Assembly: GCA_964235705.1 (NCBI GenBank) | Contig: CAXSDP010000010.1 | Span: 1 to 64,000, forward strand | Length of the DNA: 64,000 nt | Direction: 5' to 3' | Origin: RH-AL1 sp964235705 | GTDB taxonomy: Bacteria > Pseudomonadota > Alphaproteobacteria > Rhizobiales > Beijerinckiaceae | Shown here: piece after piece, positions 15,853 through 24,808 of the stretch | Layout: each line of letters begins with the position of its first letter | How positions within the stretch are numbered: the stretch's first letter is position 1 | Made by a program: the position numbers and the translations under genes | The notes under the pieces: model-generated | Database searches by the model: none | What the model saw: the letters and a program-made list of their open reading frames with translations, nothing else | Told to the model about the DNA's origin: nothing

Positions 15853-16878
15853 ATGCGGCCCTTCACCTATACGAGCGCGTCCAACACGACGGCGGCGGTG
15901 CGCGCGGCGGATGCGGCAAGCCGATCCACTCCCTCCCACGTCGAGGCGCCGGTCCAGTACCTTTACGGCGGCACCAACCTGCTCGACTTGATGAAGCTCG
16001 ACGTGATGCGGCCGAGCGTGCTGGTCGACATCAACCCACTCGCCTCCGACCCCGCGGCGAGCCGCGTCGTCGCCACCGAGCACGGATTGCGCATCGGCAC
16101 CGCCGTGACGATGGCTGAGGCGGCCAACGACGCGACGATCCGGCGGGACTACCCGGTCATCGCCGACACGCTGTTGCTCGCGGCCAGCTCCGGACTCCGC
16201 AACATGGCGAGCCTCGGTGGCAACATGCTGCAGCGGACGCGTTGCGCCTACTTCCGCGACACGTCGATCCCCCAGTGCAACAAGCGCCAGCCCGGCAGCG
16301 GTTGCGCCGCCCTGACCGGGACCAACCGTACGCACGCCGTCCTGGGCGTCAGCGATCATTGCATCGCCTCCTACCCCGGCGATTTCGCGCAGGCGCTGAT
16401 GGCGCTGGACGCCGTGCTGGAGATCCAGGGTGCCGGCGGCATGCGGGCGATCCCCTTCACCGAGCTGCACGTCGAGCCGGGCGCCACGCCACACGTCGAG
16501 ACGACGCTCAAGCCCAGCGAACTCATCGTCGCCATCAACGTGCCGGCCGGCGCGACCCGCCGCTCGACCTACGTCAAGGTGCGCGACCGCCAGTCCTACG
16601 CCTACGGGTTGGCGACCGCCGCCGTGGTCCTCGACGAGGACGGCGAGGTGGTGCGCCGCGTGCGCATCGCGCTCGGCGGCGTCGCCACCACGCCGTGGCG
16701 GGCCAGCGAGGCGGAGGCGATGCTCGTCGGCAAGCCGCTCACGGAGACCAACGCGCGGGCCGCCGCCGACATCGCTTTCGCCGGCGCGATCACCCACGGC
16801 CACAACGCGTATAAAGTCCCGCTCGGCAAGGCGACGCTCGTGCGCGCGCTCCTGCAGGCCAAGGGGATGGAAGCCTGA
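15853..16878 (+). CDS. paoB: Periplasmic aldehyde oxidoreductase, FAD subunit PaoB
   Basis: The 341-aa product is a molybdopterin-dehydrogenase FAD-binding subunit. YLYGGTNLLDLMK near residue 37 and SLGGNMLQRTRCAYFRD near 120 are the FAD contacts. It has the extra cysteine loop that marks PaoB (Cys131, Cys142, Cys151 and probably Cys170), which in the E. coli enzyme binds a [4Fe-4S] cluster. It should form a heterotrimer with PaoA and PaoC and move to the periplasm on the PaoA Tat signal. It is separated from paoC by a run of 17-bp tandem repeats derived from its own 3' end. Confidence 0.93.
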   Translation: MRPFTYTSASNTTAAVRAADAASRSTPSHVEAPVQYLYGGTNLLDLMKLDVMRPSVLVDINPLASDPAASRVVATEHGLRIGTAVTMAEAANDATIRRDYPVIADTLLLAASSGLRNMASLGGNMLQRTRCAYFRDTSIPQCNKRQPGSGCAALTGTNRTHAVLGVSDHCIASYPGDFAQALMALDAVLEIQGAGGMRAIPFTELHVEPGATPHVETTLKPSELIVAINVPAGATRRSTYVKVRDRQSYAYGLATAAVVLDEDGEVVRRVRIALGGVATTPWRASEAEAMLVGKPLTETNARAAADIAFAGAITHGHNAYKVPLGKATLVRALLQAKGMEA

Positions 16879-16951
16879 CGAGAACGGATACCTGACAGAC
16901 GTGGAAGCCTGAAGAACACTGAAGCCTGAAGAACATGGAAGCCTGAGCATG
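16867..16951. repeat. Five tandem 17-bp repeats between paoB and paoC
   Basis: Five exact-length units start at 16867, 16884, 16901, 16918 and 16935. The unit is close to ATGGAAGCCTGAAGAAC; unit 2 is the most diverged. The first unit contains the last codons and stop of paoB (MEA, TGA); the last contains the ATG of paoC at its end. Because 17 is not a multiple of 3, each unit places its ATG/GTG-GAA-GCC-TGA in a new frame. The array occupies the whole 70-nt intergenic gap, so it sets spacing and perhaps ribosome binding for paoC. Confidence 0.9.
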
Positions 16952-19213
16952 ACCTACGCCGCGCCCGAGCCCCAAGCCAACATGGGGCAGCCCGTTCCGC
17001 GCGTCGACGCGCGCCTCAAGGTCACCGGGGGCGCGATGTACGCCTCCGACTTCGACCTTAGGAACACCGCCTACGCCTACCTGCTGACGAGCGCCGTCGC
17101 CCGGGGCACGATCAGGTCCATCGACCAGGGCGAGGCGCGCAAGGTCGACGGCGTCATCGACATCCTCACCCACGAGAACATGGCCGACGCCATCAAGCAG
17201 GTGCCGTTCGCCTCGGACGGCGGCCCCGCCGCGAGCTCCGTCGTGCCGCTGGCCTCACCCAAGATCGTCCACGACGGCCAGATCGTCGCCATGGTCCTGG
17301 CCGACCGGTTCGAGGCGGCGCGAGAGGCCGCCTACAAGCTCGTCGTCGCCTATGACGAGGAGCGGCCTTCGGCGACCTTCGGCTCGCCGGGCACGACGGA
17401 GAAGCCGTACACGGAAGCCCGCTCCAAGCAGAAACACGAGAACCCAGCTGTCGGCGACTTCCAGGGTGCCTTCGCCTCGGCGCCGGTGAAGGTCGAGGCG
17501 AGCTACGCCACGCCGACGCAGCACCACAACCCGATCGAGATGTTCTCCACCACATGCGCGTGGAACGGCCCGCAGCTGCTCATCCACGAGCCGAGCCAGG
17601 CGGTGACCGGGCTCGCCAACGGTTCGGCCAAGGAACTCGGCATCGATCCCAGCCAGGTGCGGGTGCTGAGCCCCTACATCGGCGGCGCCTTCGGCTCGAA
17701 GGGTTCGATCACGCCGCGCACCGCCATCACGGCGGTGGCCGCCAAGCGCCTGGGGCGACCCGTCAAGCTGGTGGCGACCCGTGCCCAGGGCTTCACCATC
17801 GCCACCTACCGCGCGGAGACCAAGCACCACGTCAAGCTCGGCGCCAACCCCGACGGCAGGCTCGTCGCGCTCTCGCACGAGGGATGGGAGGTGACCTCGC
17901 GGGCCGACGACTACACGGTCGCCGGCACGGACGCTTCGACGCGCATGTACGCCTGTCCCAACATCGCGAGCGCGGTCAACATCATCAACGCCGACCGCAA
18001 CACGCCGGGCTTCATGCGGGCCCCGGCGGAGACGCCGTACATGTTCGCGTTGGAAAGCGCGATGGACGAGTTGGCCGAGAAGCTCGGCATGGATCCCGTC
18101 GAGCTTCGCCGCGTCAACGATACGATGCACGAGCCCATCAAGGGCTTGCCCTACACCAGCCGGTCCATGGTCAAGTGCTTCGACGAGGCGTCCGACGCCT
18201 TCGGCTGGTCGAAGCGCAACCCCAAGCCCGGCCAGACGCGTGACGGCGAGTGGCTCGTCGGATACGGCTGCGCCCTGGCCTGCTACCCGAGCCAGCAGGC
18301 GCCGGCGAGCGCGCGCGTGCGGTTGGAAGCCAACGGCACGGCCCGCGTCGCCACCGGCGCCCACGAGATCGGCAACGGCGCCTACACGGTGGTCGCCCAG
18401 ACGGCGGCCCTGAAGCTCGGCATCGACGTCGGCAAGGTGAAGGTGGAGATGGGTGACTCCAGCCTCCCGGCGGCGCCGGTCGCCGGCGGCTCGGTCACCA
18501 CCGCCAGCGTGTGCAACGCGGTCGCGATGGCCTGCGACAAGGTCATGGCCCGCCTCGCGGCGGCCGGGAAGGGTGACGAGGACGGATCCACCCTGAAGGA
18601 AGGCCGGCTGGTGGCCGACGGCCATGACGTCGCCAAGGCGTTCGAGGCGTCCGGCATGGCGGCGGTCGAGGAGTATGCCGAGTTCGTGCCGCACGGCTCG
18701 AAGCCCGGTGCCATGGCCATGGTCACCAAGGGCGCTTCGCCCATCATCGGCGGGACGCGCGACAAGGATCGGATCATGTTCGCCTTCGGCGCACAGTTCG
18801 TCGAGGTGAGGGTGCACGCGCGCACCAAGGAGGTCAGGGTACCGCGCATCACCGGCGCCTTCGCCGCCGGCCACATCGTCAATCCGCGCACGACGCACAG
18901 CCAGCTCATGGGCGGCATGATCTGGGGGATCTCGTCCGGGCTCCTGGAGGAGACCGAGATCGACGAGGCCCGGGCGAAGTACATGAACGCCAACCTAGCC
19001 GACTACCTGGTGCCGGTCGCCGCCGACATCGGGCAGGTCGAGGTGATCCTGGTGCCGGAGGTCGACACGCAGATCAACCCGCTCGGCATCAAGGGCGTGG
19101 GCGAATTGGGCATCGTCGGCACGGCGGCGGCGCTGGCGAACGCGGTCTACAACGCGACCGGCACGCGCATCCGCGAGTTGCCGGTCCGCATCGAGAAGCT
19201 GCTGAGCGCTTGA
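16949..19213 (+). CDS. paoC: Periplasmic aldehyde oxidoreductase, molybdenum subunit PaoC
   Basis: This 754-aa protein is the catalytic subunit of the xanthine oxidase type. It opens with an RVDARLKVTGGAMYASD block, has the molybdopterin contacts GGAFGSKG near residue 249 and FMRAPAETPYMFALE near 352, and ends with GIKGVGELGIVGTAAALANA, where the Glu of GVGELG is the active-site base. The cofactor is likely the molybdopterin cytosine dinucleotide form. It oxidises aldehydes, often aromatic ones, to acids in the periplasm. The GCCTGAGC just upstream gives a poor ribosome site, so translation may depend on coupling through the repeat array. Confidence 0.93.
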   Translation: MTYAAPEPQANMGQPVPRVDARLKVTGGAMYASDFDLRNTAYAYLLTSAVARGTIRSIDQGEARKVDGVIDILTHENMADAIKQVPFASDGGPAASSVVPLASPKIVHDGQIVAMVLADRFEAAREAAYKLVVAYDEERPSATFGSPGTTEKPYTEARSKQKHENPAVGDFQGAFASAPVKVEASYATPTQHHNPIEMFSTTCAWNGPQLLIHEPSQAVTGLANGSAKELGIDPSQVRVLSPYIGGAFGSKGSITPRTAITAVAAKRLGRPVKLVATRAQGFTIATYRAETKHHVKLGANPDGRLVALSHEGWEVTSRADDYTVAGTDASTRMYACPNIASAVNIINADRNTPGFMRAPAETPYMFALESAMDELAEKLGMDPVELRRVNDTMHEPIKGLPYTSRSMVKCFDEASDAFGWSKRNPKPGQTRDGEWLVGYGCALACYPSQQAPASARVRLEANGTARVATGAHEIGNGAYTVVAQTAALKLGIDVGKVKVEMGDSSLPAAPVAGGSVTTASVCNAVAMACDKVMARLAAAGKGDEDGSTLKEGRLVADGHDVAKAFEASGMAAVEEYAEFVPHGSKPGAMAMVTKGASPIIGGTRDKDRIMFAFGAQFVEVRVHARTKEVRVPRITGAFAAGHIVNPRTTHSQLMGGMIWGISSGLLEETEIDEARAKYMNANLADYLVPVAADIGQVEVILVPEVDTQINPLGIKGVGELGIVGTAAALANAVYNATGTRIRELPVRIEKLLSA

Positions 19214-19340
19214 CGACGCCGCGTCACAGCTCCAGCTTCGGCAAGCTTCATCGGCGCTCGCGACGACGCCTTACGCAAGATCGAGACGCGTTGCACCCCA
19301 TGGCGGGGAACATAGCTCTGCCCCGATGGAGATGACCACC

Positions 19341-19727
19341 ATGACGCTTTCGCGCGCGGCCCTGCTCCTCACCCTCATGGTCGTCGCGGTGCCGCCGGCC
19401 GCGGCCCAGGACAAGTCCATCGGCCACGTGCCGAGCTTCGACGTGTCGGCCACCTGCGGCGAGGCGAGGAAGTTCAGCACGGGGGATCAGAGGGACAACG
19501 ACTACAAGGGCTGCCTGGCGGACGAACAACGTTCCAAGACGGAGTTGGAGAAGGTTTGGTCCTCGTTCAAGGCGGCCGACAAGAGCCAATGCGTCGAGGA
19601 AGGTCCCGACCCGAGCTACGTCGAACTGCAAACCTGCCTGTCGATGGACGTCGACAAGAAGATGGGCGACACGGACGTGCCGCAGATCGGCGGACCGATC
19701 GCGCCGGGGCTCACGCCGAATAAGTAG
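19341..19727 (+). CDS. Small secreted cysteine-containing protein (rhizobial conserved hypothetical)
   Basis: The protein has a clean signal peptide (MTLSRAALLLTLMVVAVPPAAAQ) and a mature region with Cys pairs in VSATCGEAR, YKGCLADEQRSK, KSQCVEEG and LQTCLSMD. The pattern PSFDV, C, CxxDE, L..W..F..AD, C, PSYVEL, TCL is shared by a group of small periplasmic proteins of unknown role in rhizobia and relatives. I chose ATG 19341 because GGAG lies 9 nt upstream; ATG 19326 is in frame and possible. It probably forms two disulfides in the periplasm. It follows paoC by 127 nt without a clear operon link. Confidence 0.75.
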   Translation: MTLSRAALLLTLMVVAVPPAAAQDKSIGHVPSFDVSATCGEARKFSTGDQRDNDYKGCLADEQRSKTELEKVWSSFKAADKSQCVEEGPDPSYVELQTCLSMDVDKKMGDTDVPQIGGPIAPGLTPNK

Positions 19728-20128
19728 GGATGGCGCGGGTCGCTCCCGGTCCCGCGTGTCGAGGGACCATGCGCCCTTCAACCTCATCGCGCTTGCATGC
19801 GTTGCGCCCCGGCTCAACGCGAATGAAAGACTTGTCGAAGTCGATGTTCGGGACGGGCAAGCAAGCCGGGTTCGCTGACCCACTCTTATCCGGTGGAACA
19901 AGGCTCTCCTGACCAAGCCGCCTCCGCGAGACGTTACCGCCCAGGGAGGCTAAATCCATCGTCTGCGACGACGGCCAATCCCCGTCGCGCGCCGTCTTCG
20001 CTCGCCCCGACGTGCCGGCAACACGTCCAAGCCCTTGCCGCCCCAAGCCCTTGTCCGACATCGAAGTGCGTGGTCGTGACCGACACCGGCGTTGCCACCA
20101 ATCAAGCGCGCTGCGAGGAGACGAGAAA
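19728..20128. other. Intergenic region, nothing recognised
   Basis: These 401 nt hold no convincing gene; the reading frames in it lack ribosome sites and family features. No RNA gene or clear terminator was recognised. Confidence 0.4.
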
Positions 20129-20326
20129 ATGGGGAGCTACTTGCTCATCGTGCCCATCGCCGGATCCATCGCCACGCCTTTGCCGGTCGGCACTTTTCCC
20201 AGCCAAGCGGATTGCGTCCACGCTCAGAACTCTTTCTCGGCCGTCGGCGAGCCCAGCAGGTTCACACATACGATCCTGACGTCCTGGTGCGTGCCCTCCG
20301 GCCTGACGAAGGCTAAGACCAAGTAG
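20129..20326 (+). CDS. Small hypothetical protein, 65 aa
   Basis: A short gene beginning at ATG 20129 with a good ribosome site (GAGGAGA at 20115-20121). The product starts MGSYLLIVPIAGSIATPLPV, which is hydrophobic, and continues with FPSQADCVHAQNSF and TSWCVPSG. Two Cys and the FPSQADCVHAQN segment suggest a small extracytoplasmic or membrane-associated protein; similar small proteins with a SxxxC stretch occur in rhizobia. No family assignment is made. A longer reading frame upstream of 20129 lacks support. Confidence 0.5.
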   Translation: MGSYLLIVPIAGSIATPLPVGTFPSQADCVHAQNSFSAVGEPSRFTHTILTSWCVPSGLTKAKTK

Positions 20327-20491
20327 CCCGCGGACCTCACGTCATCGCCTCGGCGCCGCGCCTGGTGCCAAGCGATGCCGGCGCGACGCCGTGCCGACCG
20401 CCGATCACCCGCTCAGCTAGGATCAGGACGCCCCGTACCACGCCGGTGGCTTCCACGTCATGGGTACGGTCCAAATGACTCGGCGAGATCG

Positions 20492-20776
20492 TCAGGGACA
20501 GTTGGTCCGCCGCACCGTTTCCGAGTTGCCGGCCGCGTCCGTCCGCGTGACCGTACGGGACGCGCAACCAGGATCGCGACCTCCGACGCCGAGGACGCCG
20601 TTGACCGTGCCGGACGCCGCTCCGACCGCCCCGCCAACCACCGCACCGACCGATCCCGCCTCGATCTCGCCTCTTCGCGCTCCCTGCTCCGCGCCGCCGA
20701 CCAGTCCTTGTGCCATGGCACAGGATGGCAGGAGCACGATCGCTGCCAAGCCCAGGGTAAGATGCATCTTCGTCAT
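20492..20776 (-). CDS. Small exported glycine-rich protein
   Basis: The 94-aa product has a signal peptide (MTKMHLTLGLAAIVLLPSCAMAQ) that is either cleaved at AMA-Q or lipidated at the LPSC-type Cys19. The mature part has a glycine-zipper stretch (SVGAVVGGAVGAASGTVNGVLGVGG) that may insert in a membrane, and ends with SRTVTRTDAAGNSETVRRTNCP, a tail seen in small rhizobial envelope proteins. Function unknown. It stands alone, convergent with the small gene at 20129-20326. Confidence 0.7.
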   Translation of the reverse strand: MTKMHLTLGLAAIVLLPSCAMAQGLVGGAEQGARRGEIEAGSVGAVVGGAVGAASGTVNGVLGVGGRDPGCASRTVTRTDAAGNSETVRRTNCP

Positions 20777-21188
20777 AGAATGTCTCCGGCAAAGATCGCG
20801 CGTCCGATGGGTGGACGGCGGCGATCAAGGCGCACGCCGCGCGGTCGGACGCAACGTGTTCAGGCGACCTCGTCAGGCTGTCGTCGGCGTTTAAGCGCGT
20901 CAGTCACATTCTTGCCGGCATCCTCGACGTCAAAGGCCGTTTCGTGGGTGGCCCCGTCGGCCCTACCTTCTACCCGAAGCGTCTCGTCACCCCATCAGCT
21001 TGCCAGCCGCGAGGCCGTGAAACAGGTTGAGGTGGTTCGTCCTCCTGAGCTCATCATACGGCGGCTCCGCGCCGACCGCGAAGAGAAGCGCGTGACCTGC
21101 GGGACCGAGACAGAAACGCTGAGCACAACAGCTTGACCACCTAAACCCCAGTCAGAGAAGGCTTTTAGAACTCGACACCCAGTTCCGC
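20777..21188. other. Intergenic region, nothing recognised
   Basis: This 412-nt region lies between the glycine-rich protein gene and the 3' end of the large serine recombinase. I see no gene, RNA or clear repeat in it. It would contain the promoter of the 20492-20776 gene. Confidence 0.4.
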
Positions 21189-22823
21189 TCACATATCATC
21201 CTGTTTAGCTTCATCCTCGAGAAACTGTTCCCAAGTTCGGGGATCTTCCAGTTCAGTCACGTTCTCGTCGATTGGGTCGGAGCCACCTACGTAGTGGATC
21301 TCGTAACCGTCTCCAGCCTCGTTGATCACGAAACGTTCAACGTATCGGCGCAACCGGGCGTTGAAGAGCGCGCGCATCTTGAAGCTTCGCTCCTCGTCCT
21401 CGCAAAATAGGTGCGCGTACAACTCGTCCTCCCTGCTCGAGAGGTCGTCTCCCATGTCCGTGTCCGCCGCGACCCTCGCGTTCAGTTGCGCCAATCGAGC
21501 TTCCAGATTGGCGATCTCAATCTCAGTGGCATCGAGCAGCCTTTTGATGGAAGCGATGGCGCCGCCGTCCGCGATGGCCATGGCAAGGTTAGCGCTCCGC
21601 GAGCGCGCTTGCGCCAGTTCGGCTTCGACCGGATCGAGTTCCGTTGCAGCCTTGTCCGCATCCTTACGCATCGCGAACGAGGCGGCGTCCTTGAAGCGCG
21701 CATAAAGACCGATGGTCAGACGCTGGAAGTCGCCATAAGGCGCCACAGTTGTGCTGAGGCAACCGGAGGAGGCCATCGCGCTCGAGCACCGCAGGTGCGG
21801 TTTCGAACGCTTTCCCTTGTCGACGTACGCCATGGTGGAGCCGCAGGCATGGCACCTGGCAAGCCCATGGAGGAGGTTGTTGAAGCGTTTGGGCGAGCGC
21901 CCGCTCCCGAAGTAGCGGCTGGCCACAGCCGCCCTGGCCTTCCAGTAGGTCTCCTCCGAGACCACGGCCGGGAAGTAGCCATCGATCCGCTCCCCGCGTA
22001 GCTCGAGCCTACCGAAGGTGGCCGTGCTTCCGAGGACCTTTTGAACGTAGCTATCGTGCCAATGTACGCCCTTGTTGCGGCCAACGCCCCAGACCTCGAT
22101 TCCACCGGCGTTCAGCCGCTTCACAATGGTCCTTCGCCCGTCACCCGCGATGACTGCGGCGAACATCGAGCGGACGATTTCCGCCCGTTCCTCGATCAAC
22201 TCGTAGCGCCCGATCCTGGGACCACCCACCAACCGGATCCAGCCTGGACAGGTCGCGGTCATGGCCTGCCTCGTATGTCGCGCCGCCTCCCGCTTCAGAT
22301 TCCAAGCGTGACTCACACGAAGCGACTTCGTCGAGCTCTCTTCGTAGGCGCGAGCCATGATGATGATGGAGATGATGAGTTGGGTCTGATCCCGTTTGAG
22401 GCTATCGCGATTGTAGACCCGACCATCGGCCAGCGTGACGATCGTGATCCCGTGGCGCGTCAACGTCAGAAACTGCTCGAGCGCGTCAACGACCTCCTCT
22501 CGGCTAAGGCGATCGAACGATTCGATGATGAGGGTCGAACCGGGCGGCACCTCGCCGGTGCCGACGCGCTTCAGAAAGCCGCCCAGCGCGCTGGTAGGGT
22601 GTCGGTGCTTGCCCCGGAAAGCCGAAACGCCCTCGTCGCGGAGCTGTTCGTCCAAGATCAGGTCGTTGTCGTGGGCCCACTTCTCCGCAGCTTCGATCTG
22701 ACGCCGTTGGCTCGCTCCCTTCGCCTGTTCGGGGCTGGAGAACCGTAGGTAGGAGTATCCCTTAGCCAGAGCGGGCTCGGACGCCTCCCGACCGATGTGA
22801 ACCTGATGATGCGCTGCACTCAT
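21189..22823 (-). CDS. Large serine recombinase (integrase)
   Basis: This 544-aa protein has the full large-serine-recombinase order: a catalytic domain with YSYLRFSSPEQAKGAS (nucleophile Ser29 or Ser30) and IIESFDRLSREEVVD, the Recombinase domain (about 190-285, with TCPGWIRLVGGPRIGRYELIEERAEIVRSMF split in its usual blocks), a zinc ribbon (ARCHACGSTMAY, then LRCSSAMASSGC), and a coiled-coil segment (about 385-455). Such enzymes integrate elements at specific chromosomal sites without host factors. Its start is only 24 nt from the broken comM frame, so it most likely put its element into comM. The gene appears intact. Confidence 0.93.
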   Translation of the reverse strand: MSAAHHQVHIGREASEPALAKGYSYLRFSSPEQAKGASQRRQIEAAEKWAHDNDLILDEQLRDEGVSAFRGKHRHPTSALGGFLKRVGTGEVPPGSTLIIESFDRLSREEVVDALEQFLTLTRHGITIVTLADGRVYNRDSLKRDQTQLIISIIIMARAYEESSTKSLRVSHAWNLKREAARHTRQAMTATCPGWIRLVGGPRIGRYELIEERAEIVRSMFAAVIAGDGRRTIVKRLNAGGIEVWGVGRNKGVHWHDSYVQKVLGSTATFGRLELRGERIDGYFPAVVSEETYWKARAAVASRYFGSGRSPKRFNNLLHGLARCHACGSTMAYVDKGKRSKPHLRCSSAMASSGCLSTTVAPYGDFQRLTIGLYARFKDAASFAMRKDADKAATELDPVEAELAQARSRSANLAMAIADGGAIASIKRLLDATEIEIANLEARLAQLNARVAADTDMGDDLSSREDELYAHLFCEDEERSFKMRALFNARLRRYVERFVINEAGDGYEIHYVGGSDPIDENVTELEDPRTWEQFLEDEAKQDDM

Positions 22824-22872
22824 GCGACCATGTCAATCATACGAAAGTGAATGACATTTATGTACATGCGAT
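22824..22872. other. Probable attachment-site junction in comM
   Basis: Left of about 22,865 the sequence is AT-rich and unlike comM; from about 22,868 (coding LLNGPPGAGKT) comM continues to its normal end. The serine recombinase starts at 22823. The crossover of the element with comM should lie in this interval, in or just before the codons for the Walker A loop. The exact core dinucleotide cannot be read without the other end. Confidence 0.6.
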
Positions 22873-23779
22873 GCTCCTCAACGGTCCGCCGGGCGCCGGC
22901 AAGACGATGCTGGCGGCGCGCCTGCCCTCCATCCTGCCGCCGCTCACCCCGGCCGAACTGCTCGAAGTGTCGCTGATCCACTCGATCGCCGGCTCGCTCG
23001 CCAACGGGGCCTTGACCGACCGGCGCCCGTTCCGCGCGCCGCACCACTCCGCCTCCATGCCGGCGCTGGTCGGCGGCGGCACCGGCGCGCGGCCGGGCGA
23101 GATCTCGCTCGCGCACAACGGCGTGCTGTTCCTCGACGAGCTGCCCGAGTTCCAGGCGACCGTCCTCGACTCGCTTCGCCAGCCGCTGGAGAACGGCAAC
23201 GTCACGGTCGCCCGCGCCAACCACCGCGTCACCTATCCCGCCCGCTTCCAGCTCGTCGCGGCGATGAACCCGTGCCGCTGCGGCCACGCCACCGATCCCG
23301 GCTACGCCTGCCACCGCCAACCCAACGCGCGCTGCGTCGCGCAGTACACGGCGCGGCTCTCCGGTCCCCTCCTCGACCGCATCGACATGCACGTGGAGGT
23401 GCCGGCCGTGACGGTCGCCGACCTCATGCTGCCGCCACCCGCCGAGGGCTCCGCCGCCGTGGCCGCCAGGGTGGCGGCCGCCCGCGCGACCCAGGGGCAA
23501 CGCTACGCCGCGCTCGGTCGGCCCGACGTCGCCGCCAACGCGGCCGCGCCGGCCAGCCTCATCGAGGAGGTCGCGCGCCCGGACGAGGACGGCCGCAAGC
23601 TGATCCGTCACGCGTCCGAGCGGCTGGGGCTGTCGGCGCGTGGCTTCCATCGCGTCCTGAAGCTCGCGCGCACCGTCGCCGACCTCGACGGCGCGGAAAC
23701 GGTGGCGGCCCGCCACCTCGCGGAGGCGTTGTCGTACCGGGCGGACCAGCGCGCCGGCGTGGCGGTGCGCGCTTCGTAG
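22847..23779 (+). pseudogene. comM: comM (YifB, Mg-chelatase-like AAA+ helicase), 5' half missing
   Basis: The frame covers only the C-terminal 300 or so residues of the usual 500-510: Walker A (NGPPGAGKTML), the APHHSAS loop, Walker B (LFLDELPEF), AAMNPCRCGH with the zinc-type cysteines, LSGPLLDRIDMHVEVP, and the C-terminal SARGFHRVLKLARTVADL helices. ComM is a hexameric helicase that extends heteroduplex during natural transformation. The N-terminal Lon-like domain is absent because the sequence switches to island DNA at about 22,865. GTG 22847 could start a short product, but that product would lack the first domain. comM is a known island insertion site in other bacteria. Confidence 0.9.
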
Positions 23780-23922
23780 GGGCGCACCCCTTGAAACGTC
23801 GCCGTGCGCGGCCCGTACTGGTACGACCGCGCGACCTTGGTTAGAGAAGGCTCCCGCGCGGATGCCTTTGCCATCCCGCCGACCTTCTTCGCCCGCCCGC
23901 TCGCATCGGATGCACCCAACCC

Positions 23923-24300
23923 ATGAAAATGCCGCTCGTGTTCCACAGGATCGGCGTGCCGGCCATCCGCAACCCACTGCCGGGGTTCGATGCCCTGTAT
24001 TACCGCTACTGGTATCGCGACATCGCGAAGTTCGGTCCCGGGCCACTCGCCCACTACTTGGTCCACGGCTGGCGCGAAGGCCGCGATCCGAGCGCCGGCT
24101 TCAGCACGGCCGGCTACCTCGCCGCCAACCCCGACGTCGCCGCGCTCGGGATCAATCCCCTGGTCCATTTCCTCGAGCACGGCTTCGCCGAGGGCCGATC
24201 CGGCTGGCAGAAGGACCCCAAGCTGCCGGCCCCGCCGGCGAAGCTCGTCGACGCACCGATGAAGCTCCTGGAAGGTCCACGCCCGACGCGGGCCGGCTGA
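23923..24300 (+). CDS. Hypothetical protein with two NPDVA-type repeats
   Basis: This 125-aa protein contains two copies of a roughly 35-residue repeat: FDALYYRYWYRDIAKFGPGPLAHYLVHGWREGRDPS written in blocks FDALYYRYWY / GPLAHYLVHGWREGRDP, and AGYLAANPDVAAL / NPLVHFLEHGFAEGR. These repeats occur at the ends of glycosyltransferases and of secreted or polysaccharide-linked proteins in alphaproteobacteria; alone they may bind a partner or sugar. There is no signal peptide. The stop at 24300 is directly followed by the YaiI-family gene. Function unknown. Confidence 0.65.
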   Translation: MKMPLVFHRIGVPAIRNPLPGFDALYYRYWYRDIAKFGPGPLAHYLVHGWREGRDPSAGFSTAGYLAANPDVAALGINPLVHFLEHGFAEGRSGWQKDPKLPAPPAKLVDAPMKLLEGPRPTRAG

Positions 24301-24333
24301 TTGGCGCTCGCGGGCCGAGGCGACGCGGGCATC

Positions 24334-24804
24334 GTGATCCTCGTCGATGCCGACGCCTGCCCGGTCAAGGACGAGGTTTACCGCGTCGCCGCCCGGCACG
24401 GGATCACGGTCGCGGTGGTCGCCAACGCGCCGATCCTCGTGCCGCGCGACCCCTCCATCCGGCGGATCGTGGTCGCGCAAGGGCCGGACGTCGCCGACGA
24501 CTGGATCGCCGAGCGGGCGGGGCCGGGCGCGATCGTCGTCACCGCCGACGTGCCGCTCGCCGCGCGCTGCGTGAAGGCGGGGGCGGGCGCCATCGCGCCG
24601 ACCGGCAAGCCCTTCACGCCGGCGTCCATCGGTGCCGCCCTGGCCACCCGCGACCTCATGGACGCCCTGCGCTCCGCCGGCGAGGTCACGGGGGGGCCGA
24701 GGCCCTTCGCGCCGCGCGATCGCTCCGCCTTCCTCCAAGCCCTCGACGTCGCGATCCAGCGCTTGAAGCGCGCCGGCATGGCGCCTGGTACGCTCGGGGA
24801 GTGA
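24334..24804 (+). CDS. YaiI/YqxD family protein (DUF188, PIN-like)
   Basis: The product begins ILVDADACPVKDEVYRVA, the hallmark of the YaiI/YqxD family, and continues with VVANAPI, VVAQGPDVADDWIAE, IVVTADVPLAARCV and PTGKPFTPASIG. The Asp residues in DADACP and VTADVPLA form a PIN-like acidic site, so a nuclease role has been proposed, but the biochemical function is not established. GTG 24334 gives the usual length of about 156 residues; TTG 24301 would add 11 residues directly after the upstream stop. Tight spacing suggests cotranscription with the repeat protein. Confidence 0.85.
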   Translation: MILVDADACPVKDEVYRVAARHGITVAVVANAPILVPRDPSIRRIVVAQGPDVADDWIAERAGPGAIVVTADVPLAARCVKAGAGAIAPTGKPFTPASIGAALATRDLMDALRSAGEVTGGPRPFAPRDRSAFLQALDVAIQRLKRAGMAPGTLGE

Positions 24805-24808
24805 GGTC

